Positions 16,037 through 25,265 of a stretch of DNA of 64,000 nt are shown one piece after another. Position 1 is the first letter of the stretch. Each line of letters starts with the position of its first letter. Source of the stretch: Nostoc sp. C052 (GTDB lineage Bacteria; Cyanobacteriota; Cyanobacteriia; Cyanobacteriales; Nostocaceae); the NCBI RefSeq assembly GCF_013393905.1, contig NZ_CP040278.1, positions 124,001 through 188,000 of the forward strand. The letters are read 5' to 3'. The notes beneath the pieces are model-generated. The model was given only the letters and a program-made list of their open reading frames with translations. It had not been told where the DNA came from and ran no database searches. Position numbers and translations under genes: made by a program.

Positions 16037-17731
16037 ATGGAAATTACTAATTTATTCGATTTAATCCATTCTGGTTGTGGGGTAATTTCAATAGATGCTC
16101 CCGGCATCGAAGAGGATAATATCTTAGAAACCATTCTCCAACAAGCCCATGAGAACCGCTATCATGTCTATTTTTGGACATTTGGACAGAATATCGTCAA
16201 GCTCAATTTAGCAGTCAACCCCGAAACTGAAGAAATTCAAGGAATTGAAGTTGGAGATGCAGTATTCAAGCCAACTGGCACCTACAATCCTGGTCAAGAA
16301 GCTTGTGCAATTTTGGATTGGATAAGTAACTACGGAAGTGGTAAGGAAAACGAAGTCGCCGATGTCCGCGCCATCTTTGTGTTGGCAGACATCCATAAAT
16401 TAATTACAGAAAATGCCATTGACTTGTTTGTTTCGCGCAGAATCAAAAGCTTGGCACTCGGATTGGAGCGTTTGTCAATTAAAAAACGTGTCATTTTACT
16501 AGGGCAAAATATTCAAATCCCTAATAGCCACGCTGGGTTGGTGGAAGAAATCAAAGTCAAGCTGCCTGATATTCAATCTTGTCGCGAAAATGCAGATTTC
16601 TTAATTTCTGCCCTTAGAGAACAATATAATATCCCAATTGAACTTTCTTCAGAAGAAGACGCCAGTTTGATTCGGGCTTTGCAAGGGATGACCGTGCAGG
16701 AAATGAGCAGAAATTTCCGCCTTGGGGTAAAAATTCACGGTAAAATCAACAGGGAGTTGATTACTTTCCTCCAGCAACGAAAAATTGAAAAATTCCAAAG
16801 ATTAGGAGTTCAATTTTCGCCACCTCCCGATGTCGCGATCGCTGGATTAAACAATTGGCAAGAATGGATCAGGCAACAAGGACAATTTTTCACCGAAAAA
16901 GCTGCTAAATACGGCATAAAACCGCCCAAAGGGGCTGTACTTGTAGGTGTTCCAGGAACAGGGAAATCCCTAGCAGCAAAGTGTATCGCTAGTGAGTGGC
17001 AAATCCCAGTTTTGTCCTTGAATATCGGTTCTGTTTTATCCTCCTTTGTTGGACAATCGGAAGAACGGTTTCAAGCAATCCTGGCAATGGCGGAAAGCGT
17101 TGCACCAGCGGTCTTGTTTATCGATGAGTTGGATAAAGCCTTCGCTGGGGTGGGGGGTGGCTCGTCAGATTCCGGAATTATGGACAGAATTTTTGGTAGC
17201 TTGCTTTCCTGGCTGAATGACAAAACTGCCCCAGTCTTTGTAATTGCTGCTGCCAATGATATTTCCAGATTGCCTGTAGAATTTTTACGCAAAGGCAGAT
17301 TTGATGAAATCTTTTTTGTCGGATTACCCAACATTGAAGAACGAGAAGCAATCTTTAGAATTCATTGCCAAAAGCTGAATTTAAAGGTGGAGGACAAAAC
17401 CTACGCTTATCTCGCACAAGAGACAGAAAACTACAACGGAGCAGAAATTGCTGCTGTAGTCAGTGATACACAAAAATTTCTTTTTCTCCAGCTAAAGGAT
17501 GATGACAAAGAACAACTTATAGGCAATGTTTCAGATTTTCTCCCAATTATATCAAGTTGCCGTACTTTGACAGAATCAAGAGATAAAGAAATTGCTGCAA
17601 TACTTGAATGGGGAAAACAAAATGCTCGACCAGCTTCAAGTATGAATGCAGCGATCGCTCCTAGCTCAAAAGTTAATTTAAATAACAATCGAAGGAGTAG
17701 ATCGCCTCGGATTGAATTTGGCAATAATTAA
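16037..17731 (+). CDS. Ycf46-like AAA+ ATPase
   Basis: A 564-aa protein of Ycf46 type: an N-terminal ~250-residue domain that begins with LIHSGCGVISIDAP and includes RAIFVLADIHKL and KKRVILLGQNIQIP, then a classical AAA+ domain. Motifs are Walker A GVPGTGKS (about 304-311), Walker B LFIDELD (about 358-364), sensor 1 VIAAAND (about 405), and arginine-finger-like LRKGRFDE (about 418-425). Residues 540-564 form a basic tail (NNNRRSRSPR). The usual cyanobacterial/plastid Ycf46 is about 500 aa. Its substrate is unknown. The ATP-binding and hydrolysis residues all look intact, so it should be active. Confidence 0.85.
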   Translation: MEITNLFDLIHSGCGVISIDAPGIEEDNILETILQQAHENRYHVYFWTFGQNIVKLNLAVNPETEEIQGIEVGDAVFKPTGTYNPGQEACAILDWISNYGSGKENEVADVRAIFVLADIHKLITENAIDLFVSRRIKSLALGLERLSIKKRVILLGQNIQIPNSHAGLVEEIKVKLPDIQSCRENADFLISALREQYNIPIELSSEEDASLIRALQGMTVQEMSRNFRLGVKIHGKINRELITFLQQRKIEKFQRLGVQFSPPPDVAIAGLNNWQEWIRQQGQFFTEKAAKYGIKPPKGAVLVGVPGTGKSLAAKCIASEWQIPVLSLNIGSVLSSFVGQSEERFQAILAMAESVAPAVLFIDELDKAFAGVGGGSSDSGIMDRIFGSLLSWLNDKTAPVFVIAAANDISRLPVEFLRKGRFDEIFFVGLPNIEEREAIFRIHCQKLNLKVEDKTYAYLAQETENYNGAEIAAVVSDTQKFLFLQLKDDDKEQLIGNVSDFLPIISSCRTLTESRDKEIAAILEWGKQNARPASSMNAAIAPSSKVNLNNNRRSRSPRIEFGNN

Positions 17732-18205
17732 ACAGTAGATATCATCTTTAAAGCAGATTCAAGCATGAGATCCGCGATTAATGTGATTGCTAGCTGAAAA
17801 TTCAATAGCATAGCCAGGGATGAAACACCAAGTTCATCCTTTTGTTTGTTTGTAATAAAAATATTAAAAAACAATTATTTCATTCAACTTGTTTCTATTC
17901 AAAAAACAAGTTTCTTGGATCTCTAGTGGGGGGTCTAACCCCTCAGTGATAAAAAATGACACAACTCTTTCCCCGAAAGGATTTGCGCCATTCTAGTTAT
18001 TTGTTCAAACTCAAAAACTATTAAAACTTATAGACTATTTTTAAAACCATTGTGTTGTAGTTAACAATAATTATAGTAGTATTACATACAAACCACAAAA
18101 AGAGTTGCAAAAGTTATGAGCGTTTAAGTGTTTGTACCATTTTGTACATAGAGAGAGAGCAAGAGAATAAAATTTGCAACCGTTAATCTAACTAACTTTT
18201 TTTTC
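17732..18205 (+). other. 474-bp non-coding stretch
   Basis: No gene is supported. It holds an inverted repeat around 17887-17911 (AACTTGTTT with AAACAAGTT), a small GGGG/CCCC hairpin near 17932-17944, and an AT-rich promoter-like stretch before 18206 (TTATAGTAGTATTACAT). Probably termination of the AAA+ operon plus the promoter of the next gene. Confidence 0.4.
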
Positions 18206-18424
18206 ATGCTTGGACAACAACAAGATAAATCAGTGAAAGTCGAATTTACTCCCAATGGCTTTATCTATACATACTCCTCTCCTGGAGGATTATTTGAAAC
18301 TCAATCTATCCTGGGCTACGACAGTGCCTGGGAAGCAGAAATAGCGGGGTTATCGTATATGCGTAGGGTTGAAAAAGAGATTGCAGACTTTGGAAAAGAT
18401 TTACGATTTGCAAATACAAAATAA
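18206..18424 (+). CDS. hypothetical protein, 72 aa
   Basis: Unrecognised. The N-terminal half is a beta hairpin (VKVEFTPNGFIYTYSSPG), the C-terminal half a helix (AWEAEIAGLSYMRRVEKEIADFGKDL). It is monocistronic, with no obvious Shine-Dalgarno before the ATG. Function is unknown. Confidence 0.55.
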   Translation: MLGQQQDKSVKVEFTPNGFIYTYSSPGGLFETQSILGYDSAWEAEIAGLSYMRRVEKEIADFGKDLRFANTK

Positions 18425-18569
18425 AATCAATCTTGCCGATGTCAAATCAAGATGCACGGGTGCAGCAAGTAGTCAATAAGTAATAAGAAATACTTTTTTG
18501 CTATTTGGAGAAAAGTAGAGATAGATTAAGTGAATATGAATTTTGGATGAGGGTCATTTTACAAAACAG

Positions 18570-18613
18570 AAAGAGCAAGGACATTGTACTTTACAGCTTT
18601 TTCCTTGCTCTTT
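18570..18613 (-). terminator. terminator of the 279-codon leftward gene
   Basis: Perfect 12-bp arms AAAGAGCAAGGA/TCCTTGCTCTTT, 20-nt loop, ending 24 bp past the stop at 18637. An open frame running through it on the plus strand is rejected. Confidence 0.65.
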
Positions 18614-18636
18614 ACGCTTTGAATACTATTGCAAAA

Positions 18637-19449
18637 CTAATAGGTGATTTTTCCAGTCAAAGATATTTGGCTACCATTAAGTACCGACAACCATTCGTCT
18701 ACATTATCTTGGTAAGTTTCGTCAGGAATAATCACTAAATCGGTTAGTTCTGATTCCGATCCCCATGCTACAACTTTACAAGAAAGTGCTGCCAAGGCAA
18801 AAATTGCCTCTTCCTTGAATCTGGAAAAGGGATGGCGCGAGCAGATTCCTTTTAAGCAAGTTGCGAACTCTTCAGGGCTGGCATTCTTGAGTTCGACCGA
18901 GTAGGCAGCAGCCAGATAGTCATCTTTGTAGCCTAAAGCCTCAAGGCTCTTGGCAATCAATGATGGCAGTCTGAGTTTTGCCAGGGGCGAAAGTTCAATC
19001 ATTGCCGATTCCTCACGACAAAAAGATCCTTCTAAAGTAGCCATCAAATCCTTAATTAAGCGAAACCTCTCGCTTGCAGGTAGAGATGTCGCTGTTTCTA
19101 AGATTTTGTAATAATCGTCCCCACTCTCGGATAAATAAATCCTGGTTGTCCATTCGCCATTCAACAGCGATTGAATTTCATCAACACGCCAGTAGCGGTT
19201 TTCTGCTGTATTCCAGAAAAAGGGTAGTTCTGCCAACCTCATTAGCAACAAGGGGTTAGCTTTGGCTGCTCCAGACTTTCTGATCCCCACCCTACTTTGG
19301 TATGAAATAGTACGAAGGCTATACCTCTCTTTGAGGCTACCCAGATGTTTATCTAGGATTTCCGTTAACTTGATCAACGTGTATCCATGCTTGGTTAGGG
19401 ACTCTTGGAAAAGAATCCGCACCATTTCATTTATTTCCGACTCTTGCAT
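18637..19449 (-). CDS. hypothetical protein, possible regulator, 270 aa
   Basis: Unrecognised. I use ATG 19449, preceded by AAGGGGGGAGC; an upstream ATG at 19476 lacks this. The N-terminus (residues 1-70) resembles a HTH-type DNA-binding region (HGYTLIKLTEILDKHLGSL, then SLRTISYQSRVGIRKSG). The remainder is helical with the hydrophobic block EEAIFALAALSCKVVAWGSE. It is divergent from the ribonucleotide reductase gene, so a regulatory link is possible but unproven. Confidence 0.55.
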   Translation of the reverse strand: MQESEINEMVRILFQESLTKHGYTLIKLTEILDKHLGSLKERYSLRTISYQSRVGIRKSGAAKANPLLLMRLAELPFFWNTAENRYWRVDEIQSLLNGEWTTRIYLSESGDDYYKILETATSLPASERFRLIKDLMATLEGSFCREESAMIELSPLAKLRLPSLIAKSLEALGYKDDYLAAAYSVELKNASPEEFATCLKGICSRHPFSRFKEEAIFALAALSCKVVAWGSESELTDLVIIPDETYQDNVDEWLSVLNGSQISLTGKITY

Positions 19450-19624
19450 TTTTGCTCCCCCCTTACTTGTAGCCAATTTCTTCCCAGATTCCTTAAACTC
19501 CTACAATACGCATATTTTTTTAATTTCTTAAAAAAATCCAAAAAGATTATTAAGAAACCATAAGTTTGCTGTTCTCCCGTATAAAAGTACAATATGGTGT
19601 TTTTATACCAAAACAGTCTGAAGT

Positions 19625-22021
19625 ATGCTCGACATCCAGAATAGCCCCTCATCCCCATTCTCAGCTTTGCAAATATATGGGTCATATTCGAGGCTCAAGG
19701 AAAATGGCACTAAAGAAAATTGGCGTGAAATTTGCGATCGCACTCTTCACTCGCCAGAAACAGGATTATTCGCGATTGCCTCTTTCACCGCAGAAGAGGA
19801 AAATTTAATTGAAGAGATGATGCTGGGAGATGGAACGCCAGCATCAATAAAAGCTCTAGGAAGTGGAAGATGGTTGTGGATTGGTGGGACAAAATGGATA
19901 AGAAATCCTGAAAACTGGCATGGAGCTTTCAACTGTGTAACGCTGAATCTAGACAATATAAATGCTTTTGGGACAAGCATGAATTTGTCTGCGTGTGGGT
20001 GCGGTGTCGGGATAAATCTAGAAAGAAAATATATAGATTTATTGCCTCCCGTGATTACAACATTGAGTTTGTCAGTCTGTGGTGTGCCTCAAGGCGTAAA
20101 ATCCTTGGACACAAACAACTTTAACAATGACTTTACCATAGTTTCTAATATCGATAACGCATATTTTATTTCAGTTGGTGATAGTCGTGTTGGCTGGAGT
20201 AATGCTTATCAAGCTTTAATAAATTTAGCGACAACTTCACACAATCTTCAAACAATTAAAGTAACAGTTGATATTTCAAGAATCAGACCTGCGGGATCTG
20301 CCTTAAAAGGGTTTGGTGGAGTTGCAAATCCAGAAAGAGTACCACTCTTGTTTGAAAGAACTGTTTCTATTTTAAATAAAGCAGTTGGCAGACAATTGAA
20401 TGCTCTAGAGTGCTGCTTGCTGGTTGACGAAGCGGGTTTGGCGATAGTTGCAGGTAATATTCGCCGAGTCGCAGGAATTCGCCAAGGTGATGCTTACGAT
20501 CAGGACTTTACCAACGCTAAATTAAACCTTTGGACACAATCTAATGGTAAGTGGAAAATTGACCCTGAAAGGGAAGCTTTAAAGGTTGCAAATCATACTC
20601 GCGTCTTTCATCACATCCCCACAAAACAAGAATGCATCGACGCAATCAGATCCCAATTTTTCACTGGTGAAGGCGCAATTCAATGGGCAGGAGAAGCTGT
20701 TGCCAGAGCCAACGCAGATTTACTGAAAAACTATGGTGATAAAGATAAGTTTCTCGACCTCTATGGAAACAAGCAAGTAGCAGCATCTTATCTAGCAGAT
20801 AAATACTTTTTGCATTACAAACAGGAGATTTCGGAAAAAGAATTAACCGATAGAATGAACAGATATGGATTAAATCCTTGTGGTGAGATGATTGCTTCAA
20901 ACAATCACTGTAATTTAGCAACAGTTCATTTAACAAATATTGAACCTAGCGATATTAATGAGCAAAAAAAAGCATTTCGAGCATCTGCTTTGAATGCAGT
21001 TGCTCCTTTGCATCGCAATTTTAGTCAAGAAGTATTTGCAGAGTCTAGAGATATCGATCCAATCGTGATCGTATCCTTTACTCAGGGATTTGAATTTTTC
21101 GCTCGATTGTTCGATATTGATTGGTTACGTTGGTGGCAGGCTGGTCGTCCGTTTGAGTGGGGAAAAGACATCACAATTGACTTTCCCAACGAAGATTTCT
21201 CAAAACTATCAAAAATTAAGTTTGATTGTCTTTCGCAGTACTTTTTGGCAACAGAAGCTCGTTATCTGAAATTTTGGAAAACTATTGTCGAGCAAACAGT
21301 TCAAGAATATTGCGATCGCAACGGACTAAAATGCCCAAATCGCTGCACCGGACTCAAGCCAGAAGGAAGCTTAACTTTGCTCACTGGTACAGGGATGTGT
21401 GGCTTACATCCACCAAAATCCTGGCGCTACATTCGTCGCAAGGAAGTTCCCAAGAATTCCCCATTGGCCCTTGCTGCAATTGATTTTGGCTTTTCTGTGA
21501 TGCCCTCGAATGGCGATAAAGACGCAGACGGTAATCTACTTGACGATCCCTACTCTCCTTTGTGTAACAGCTGGGTCGTAGAAGCTCCAGTCGAAGAAAA
21601 ACTCGTAACTTTAATTCCAGCGATCGAAAAAGAAGGGATTGACCCTAGCAAGTTCTCTTGTCTTGCCCAAATCAATTGGTTCATGCAAGTTCAGAACTTT
21701 TACACGACCCACAACACCAGTTGCACTCCAGAAATTAGAAAGCATGAAATTGAGGAGGTTGGGGAATACATTCACAACTTGATTGTGAATAATGGAGGAT
21801 ACGTATCAATGGCTTTCTTGGCTCGTCACGACGAACATCAATCTTTTCCAAGAATGCCGTTTGAACCGATATCCAAGCAAAGGTTTGATTATTTACAAGC
21901 CCAAGTAATCAAAAATCGCAAATCATCATCTTTTAGCCAGCTTTTGTCTGAACACTTGCAAATAGGAGTAGAGGAGAATCCGTTGGACTCTGCTTGCGAC
22001 AGCAGTGTATGCAATATCTAG
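19625..22021 (+). CDS. nrdJ: adenosylcobalamin-dependent ribonucleotide reductase, class II
   Basis: Reduces ribonucleotides to deoxyribonucleotides with a coenzyme B12-generated thiyl radical. The 798 aa fit the monomeric class II enzymes. Key residues are a first redox cysteine in FNCV (about residue 101), the radical site NPCGEM (Cys and Glu near 418-420), the second redox cysteine in NHCNL about 9 residues later, and the C-terminal CDSSVC pair (792-797, CX4C) that re-reduces the active site. No intein is present, although cyanobacterial relatives sometimes carry one. The start at 19625 has no clear Shine-Dalgarno. It supplies nucleotides for DNA replication and may be a second copy beside a chromosomal one. 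Confidence 0.9.
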   Translation: MLDIQNSPSSPFSALQIYGSYSRLKENGTKENWREICDRTLHSPETGLFAIASFTAEEENLIEEMMLGDGTPASIKALGSGRWLWIGGTKWIRNPENWHGAFNCVTLNLDNINAFGTSMNLSACGCGVGINLERKYIDLLPPVITTLSLSVCGVPQGVKSLDTNNFNNDFTIVSNIDNAYFISVGDSRVGWSNAYQALINLATTSHNLQTIKVTVDISRIRPAGSALKGFGGVANPERVPLLFERTVSILNKAVGRQLNALECCLLVDEAGLAIVAGNIRRVAGIRQGDAYDQDFTNAKLNLWTQSNGKWKIDPEREALKVANHTRVFHHIPTKQECIDAIRSQFFTGEGAIQWAGEAVARANADLLKNYGDKDKFLDLYGNKQVAASYLADKYFLHYKQEISEKELTDRMNRYGLNPCGEMIASNNHCNLATVHLTNIEPSDINEQKKAFRASALNAVAPLHRNFSQEVFAESRDIDPIVIVSFTQGFEFFARLFDIDWLRWWQAGRPFEWGKDITIDFPNEDFSKLSKIKFDCLSQYFLATEARYLKFWKTIVEQTVQEYCDRNGLKCPNRCTGLKPEGSLTLLTGTGMCGLHPPKSWRYIRRKEVPKNSPLALAAIDFGFSVMPSNGDKDADGNLLDDPYSPLCNSWVVEAPVEEKLVTLIPAIEKEGIDPSKFSCLAQINWFMQVQNFYTTHNTSCTPEIRKHEIEEVGEYIHNLIVNNGGYVSMAFLARHDEHQSFPRMPFEPISKQRFDYLQAQVIKNRKSSSFSQLLSEHLQIGVEENPLDSACDSSVCNI

Positions 22022-22048
22022 TTTGATTAATAAATAGAGGAATTCAAA

Positions 22049-22582
22049 ATGCTTACAAAAAAAGCCAGCTTAGAACTTTTTTTGAAGAACGAAAGTAGCG
22101 AATTATGTAGATTAGCCGCTCAAATTATCGAAAACGAAGCAACAATACATGGGCTAAGAGTTGTCACCACAAAAAAAGTAGTAGATGCCATTTACCGAAT
22201 GAGAGGTGTCGGCAGAAGAGTCGCCTTTACTGATGTTGATGCTGACCTTTGGTGGCAAAGATTTTGTGCAGCAAACGATATAAATCCTCAAAACCTACCT
22301 TTACATAATTACTACATTACTGAGGATGCATATCGCAAGCCCAGAGATGCCAGCTACTTCAACACTATTCCCGTAAGTACGCTACCAGAAATTTCCCAAC
22401 ATTTCCCCGAAATAATCAAATTCAAACAGTTCAATCCGATCGAAGAAAAGATTCAACAAACCATTGCTCAGTTGAAGCTGCGAATGGGTGCAAAGAATTT
22501 ATCCAGAGAGCTAGATAATATTTTAAAGAGAGAAGACGGAAATAGCTTAGATTCCACGGAATTCCGCAGAAATATATCTTAA
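22049..22582 (+). CDS. hypothetical protein downstream of nrdJ, 177 aa
   Basis: Unrecognised, starts 27 bp after nrdJ with AGAGGAATTCAAAATG as ribosome site, so probably co-expressed. The N-terminus is helical; the middle has aromatic residues (ADLWWQRFCAANDINP). The C-terminal 50 residues are a charged helix (EEKIQQTIAQLKLRMGAK) probably used for dimerisation. There is no metal or nucleotide motif. Confidence 0.55.
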   Translation: MLTKKASLELFLKNESSELCRLAAQIIENEATIHGLRVVTTKKVVDAIYRMRGVGRRVAFTDVDADLWWQRFCAANDINPQNLPLHNYYITEDAYRKPRDASYFNTIPVSTLPEISQHFPEIIKFKQFNPIEEKIQQTIAQLKLRMGAKNLSRELDNILKREDGNSLDSTEFRRNIS

Positions 22583-23097
22583 CAAAGATATTGCGATCGC
22601 CAAGCACGATATAAGGTACAATACTGTTTGTGAGTTAGAAAGTGGTTGAAGTCTTGGAGAAACTGCAAATAGTGCAATCGACTTTTAAATGAATTCGTTT
22701 GATTAATTTGCAGGTCAAAGATTATTTTACGTTACTTTTGTACCTTACGAAATTATTTTTTCAGAGCTACAGATATACCCTTGTTATCTATAGTTCAGAC
22801 AAAATAATGGGTGAAAAGACTACCAATCTTTTTCACCCCAGAAAAAAGTACATATTCTATATCGTCCAACTCTCAATGCAACCGAAAACAGTGGATTAAT
22901 CAATAACTCGCTTTTCCCTTAGACCTTTTTAGCAAAGTATCAGGTATAGCACAGAGGAGGTTTAGAAATCTCGATATAACTGAATGACTAGTTTCTCGAA
23001 ATCACCTCAAGACTTGGAGACTCACAAATTTTGAATAAACCTAGATAGATCCAACGCTAATCGAATGCACTAGTTTACCAAGGTAAGGAGAATCTCA
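22583..23097 (+). other. 515-bp leader of the replication gene
   Basis: No supported gene. Features are an inverted pair TTTGTGAGT (22627-22635) and ACTCACAAA (23020-23028), a direct pair AAGTCTTGGAGA/AAGACTTGGAGA next to them (22649-22660, 23009-23020), and a hairpin 22809-22838 with 11-bp arms and one bulged T. The layout is compatible with an origin or a regulated leader of the gene at 23098. Confidence 0.4.
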
Positions 23098-25149
23098 ATG
23101 CCAGTTAATCACAGCAGTTCGCAATCGAAAACGAGAATGAACGACATAGGAGAATTATACAACTCTGGAGATCGACTTGTCGATGCGATCGCGCAAATTA
23201 ATTTTCAGGGAAATTTGATTCCCAAGTCGTGGTTCTCTCACGTTAAGTACACAAATACTAGGGGGGAGTATTGTGATTATCTAGCTGTAAATATCCTTTC
23301 AGAAGTTGTCTACTGGTATCGTCCCAAAGTAATTAAAGGAGCCAGGGGTAAGGTTTTGGGGGTTTGCAAGCGATTTAGCGGAGATAAACTCAGACGCAGC
23401 TATGAGTCATTTGCAACTCAGTTTAATGCAACTATCAAGCAAGTAAAGTCATCAATCAGGCTTTTAAAAAGCCTGAAGTTGATCGAATCAGAGCTTCGCA
23501 CCATCGAAATTGATGGCAGAAAAATTCCCAACATCCTTTATGTGAGCTGCAATCCTAGCAAGATTGCTGAAATCACTAAATATCGTACACAAAAGGGCAG
23601 CTCTAGCCATCCAGCCGAAACCAGCAATATCTCCGAAACTGAACACACTCATAGCCCAAATCGGCAACAAGATATAGCCGATTTGGGCTATACCTTAATT
23701 ACCCAAAACCCTTTAGCAGCAAGCTTTTTAATCGAAAAGGGAGAACGGCAGATTACTAAAGAGAATACTTTAGAGAATACTCTCTCTCCCAAACCCTCTC
23801 TCTCGTTAGGAGAAGAACCGGAAGAGAGAGTAGAAAAAGTTGAAAATCAGGAGCAGAAAAAGAAAATGAAGCCAATCTTACGCAACGAACAGCCAATCAA
23901 AAACCCTCCCTTGCAACAAAGCCAAGCCTTTCATGCAGGCTATGGTGTCCCGGAAGTCAAAGTCATTACGAGTTCGGGAGAAATTATTACTCAAACTTAC
24001 ACGCCAATTCATGCTGCAAAAAGACCAGCTCGTGCCCAATTGAAGTACACCTATCCAGATGGCCCTTGGCTAGTAAATGGCTGCATCAATCAAGACTTTA
24101 TCCGCGATCGCGCCAATTTGTGGCGAACGGGAGACAGTCCTAAATCAATAGCTTTCGGGAAAATGCCGATTGAGGAAGTCGATGCTCTGGTGCAAGGGTT
24201 TTATATGTCAGACCCAGTGAAATTAGAGTTGCACTGGGGGGCTTATGTGAAGAAAAACGAACGATATTTGAGTAATGTTTCGCTTCGTGCAGAAGCTGGG
24301 ATTGCCATTCCCGAAGCCGAACAGCAGCAAATTCTGCCGAAAATGTATGCTGTTATGCAAGAAAGAATTCCGGAATTTTGTGCAGATCCAGTGGCTGTGA
24401 TGCCGCCAGCTAAATCTTTTCTTCAGCTACTCCCACAAAAAATGCTGGCAATACAGAGTGGTGAAGTAGAAGCAGAAAATCCAGAAATAGTCTCTCCCAT
24501 TACAGTAGAAGCAGAAAATCCAGAAATAGCTTCTCCCACTCCAGTAGATTCAGCAAATCCAGAAATAGCTTCTCCCACTCCAGTAGATTTAGCAAATGAG
24601 CAAGTGGCTATTCCCGCTTTTGCAGTTGAGATAAGCGAACAGCAAGGGGTTGAAAAAATCAAAAATCAGATTGATGCGATCGCTCAAAAGAAATCTTTGC
24701 GAAAAGCTCCGAAGTTTGAAGTTGATACACAGACAGAACTTGCTAAACTCAATTCTTGGTTGTCAGACCCGATACTCTGCAAAGAGGCAGTCAGAATTGC
24801 GAAAAATCGCGGATATGAAATTACCTATTCCAGTTATGGGCATCCAGATTCGATTCAATTACCACCCAAACCTGTCCGAGTTGTGGAATCGGTAACGCCA
24901 GAGAAATTGGATTATCCAGTTTTTGAGTCCAATTCCGACACTTTGAAATATTTCCAAAACCTCCAACCAAAACAAACAGCGGTGCAAAAACTTCAAAAAG
25001 ATATCGAACTGGAGATTAATGCACTGAATACTTGGCTATCAGATCCGAATTTTTACCCAAAAATAGTAGAGATTGTCGAGCTTCGCGGATATGAGATCGT
25101 CTGTGATGCTTCTGGAGCGCCAATTTTAGTCAAAGACATTGACTTCTAA
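23098..25149 (+). CDS. probable replication protein with internal repeats
   Basis: The N-terminal ~180 residues (LIPKSWFSHVKY, EYCDYLAVNILSEVVYWYRP, FATQFNATIKQVKSSIRLLKSL) read as a winged-helix DNA-binding region of the type found in plasmid/phage replication proteins. A Glu/Lys-rich linker follows, then a central domain (about 300-440). Three tandem 15-residue repeats (ENPEIASPTPVD type) span about 457-500. Two copies of a ~42-residue module follow (LNSWLSDP...GYEITY and LNTWLSDP...GYEIVC). A GGTAAGGAGAATC ribosome site precedes ATG 23098. I infer the replication role from the winged-helix type and the nearby parAB; a regulator is the alternative. Confidence 0.55.
   Translation: MPVNHSSSQSKTRMNDIGELYNSGDRLVDAIAQINFQGNLIPKSWFSHVKYTNTRGEYCDYLAVNILSEVVYWYRPKVIKGARGKVLGVCKRFSGDKLRRSYESFATQFNATIKQVKSSIRLLKSLKLIESELRTIEIDGRKIPNILYVSCNPSKIAEITKYRTQKGSSSHPAETSNISETEHTHSPNRQQDIADLGYTLITQNPLAASFLIEKGERQITKENTLENTLSPKPSLSLGEEPEERVEKVENQEQKKKMKPILRNEQPIKNPPLQQSQAFHAGYGVPEVKVITSSGEIITQTYTPIHAAKRPARAQLKYTYPDGPWLVNGCINQDFIRDRANLWRTGDSPKSIAFGKMPIEEVDALVQGFYMSDPVKLELHWGAYVKKNERYLSNVSLRAEAGIAIPEAEQQQILPKMYAVMQERIPEFCADPVAVMPPAKSFLQLLPQKMLAIQSGEVEAENPEIVSPITVEAENPEIASPTPVDSANPEIASPTPVDLANEQVAIPAFAVEISEQQGVEKIKNQIDAIAQKKSLRKAPKFEVDTQTELAKLNSWLSDPILCKEAVRIAKNRGYEITYSSYGHPDSIQLPPKPVRVVESVTPEKLDYPVFESNSDTLKYFQNLQPKQTAVQKLQKDIELEINALNTWLSDPNFYPKIVEIVELRGYEIVCDASGAPILVKDIDF
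24466..24597 (+). repeat. tandem 45-bp coding repeats
   Basis: Three imperfect 45-bp units encoding 15-residue Pro/Glu-rich repeats within the replication-protein candidate. The second and third are nearly identical, which suggests recent duplication by slippage or unequal exchange. Confidence 0.8.
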
Positions 25150-25265
25150 ATCTTTCTGCGGAATTCCGTAAGGAAGGAGTAGGGTGCATGTGATGTGCCA
25201 GGACACCCTCCTCATTAATTTCGTTCTTAGTATATCGAGTTTTTGTATACAACTAAAGGTGGAAT

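Noticed and set aside
18505..18738. 77-codon frame on the plus strand
   Set aside because: Runs through a 12-bp stem terminator and into the 3' end of the opposite gene.
22699..22899. 66-codon frame
   Set aside because: Hydrophobic and random-looking, crosses a hairpin, no ribosome site; region better explained as a leader.
24466..24597. Possible CRISPR-like repeat
   Set aside because: The 45-bp units are contiguous without spacers and lie in frame within a gene; they are protein repeats.
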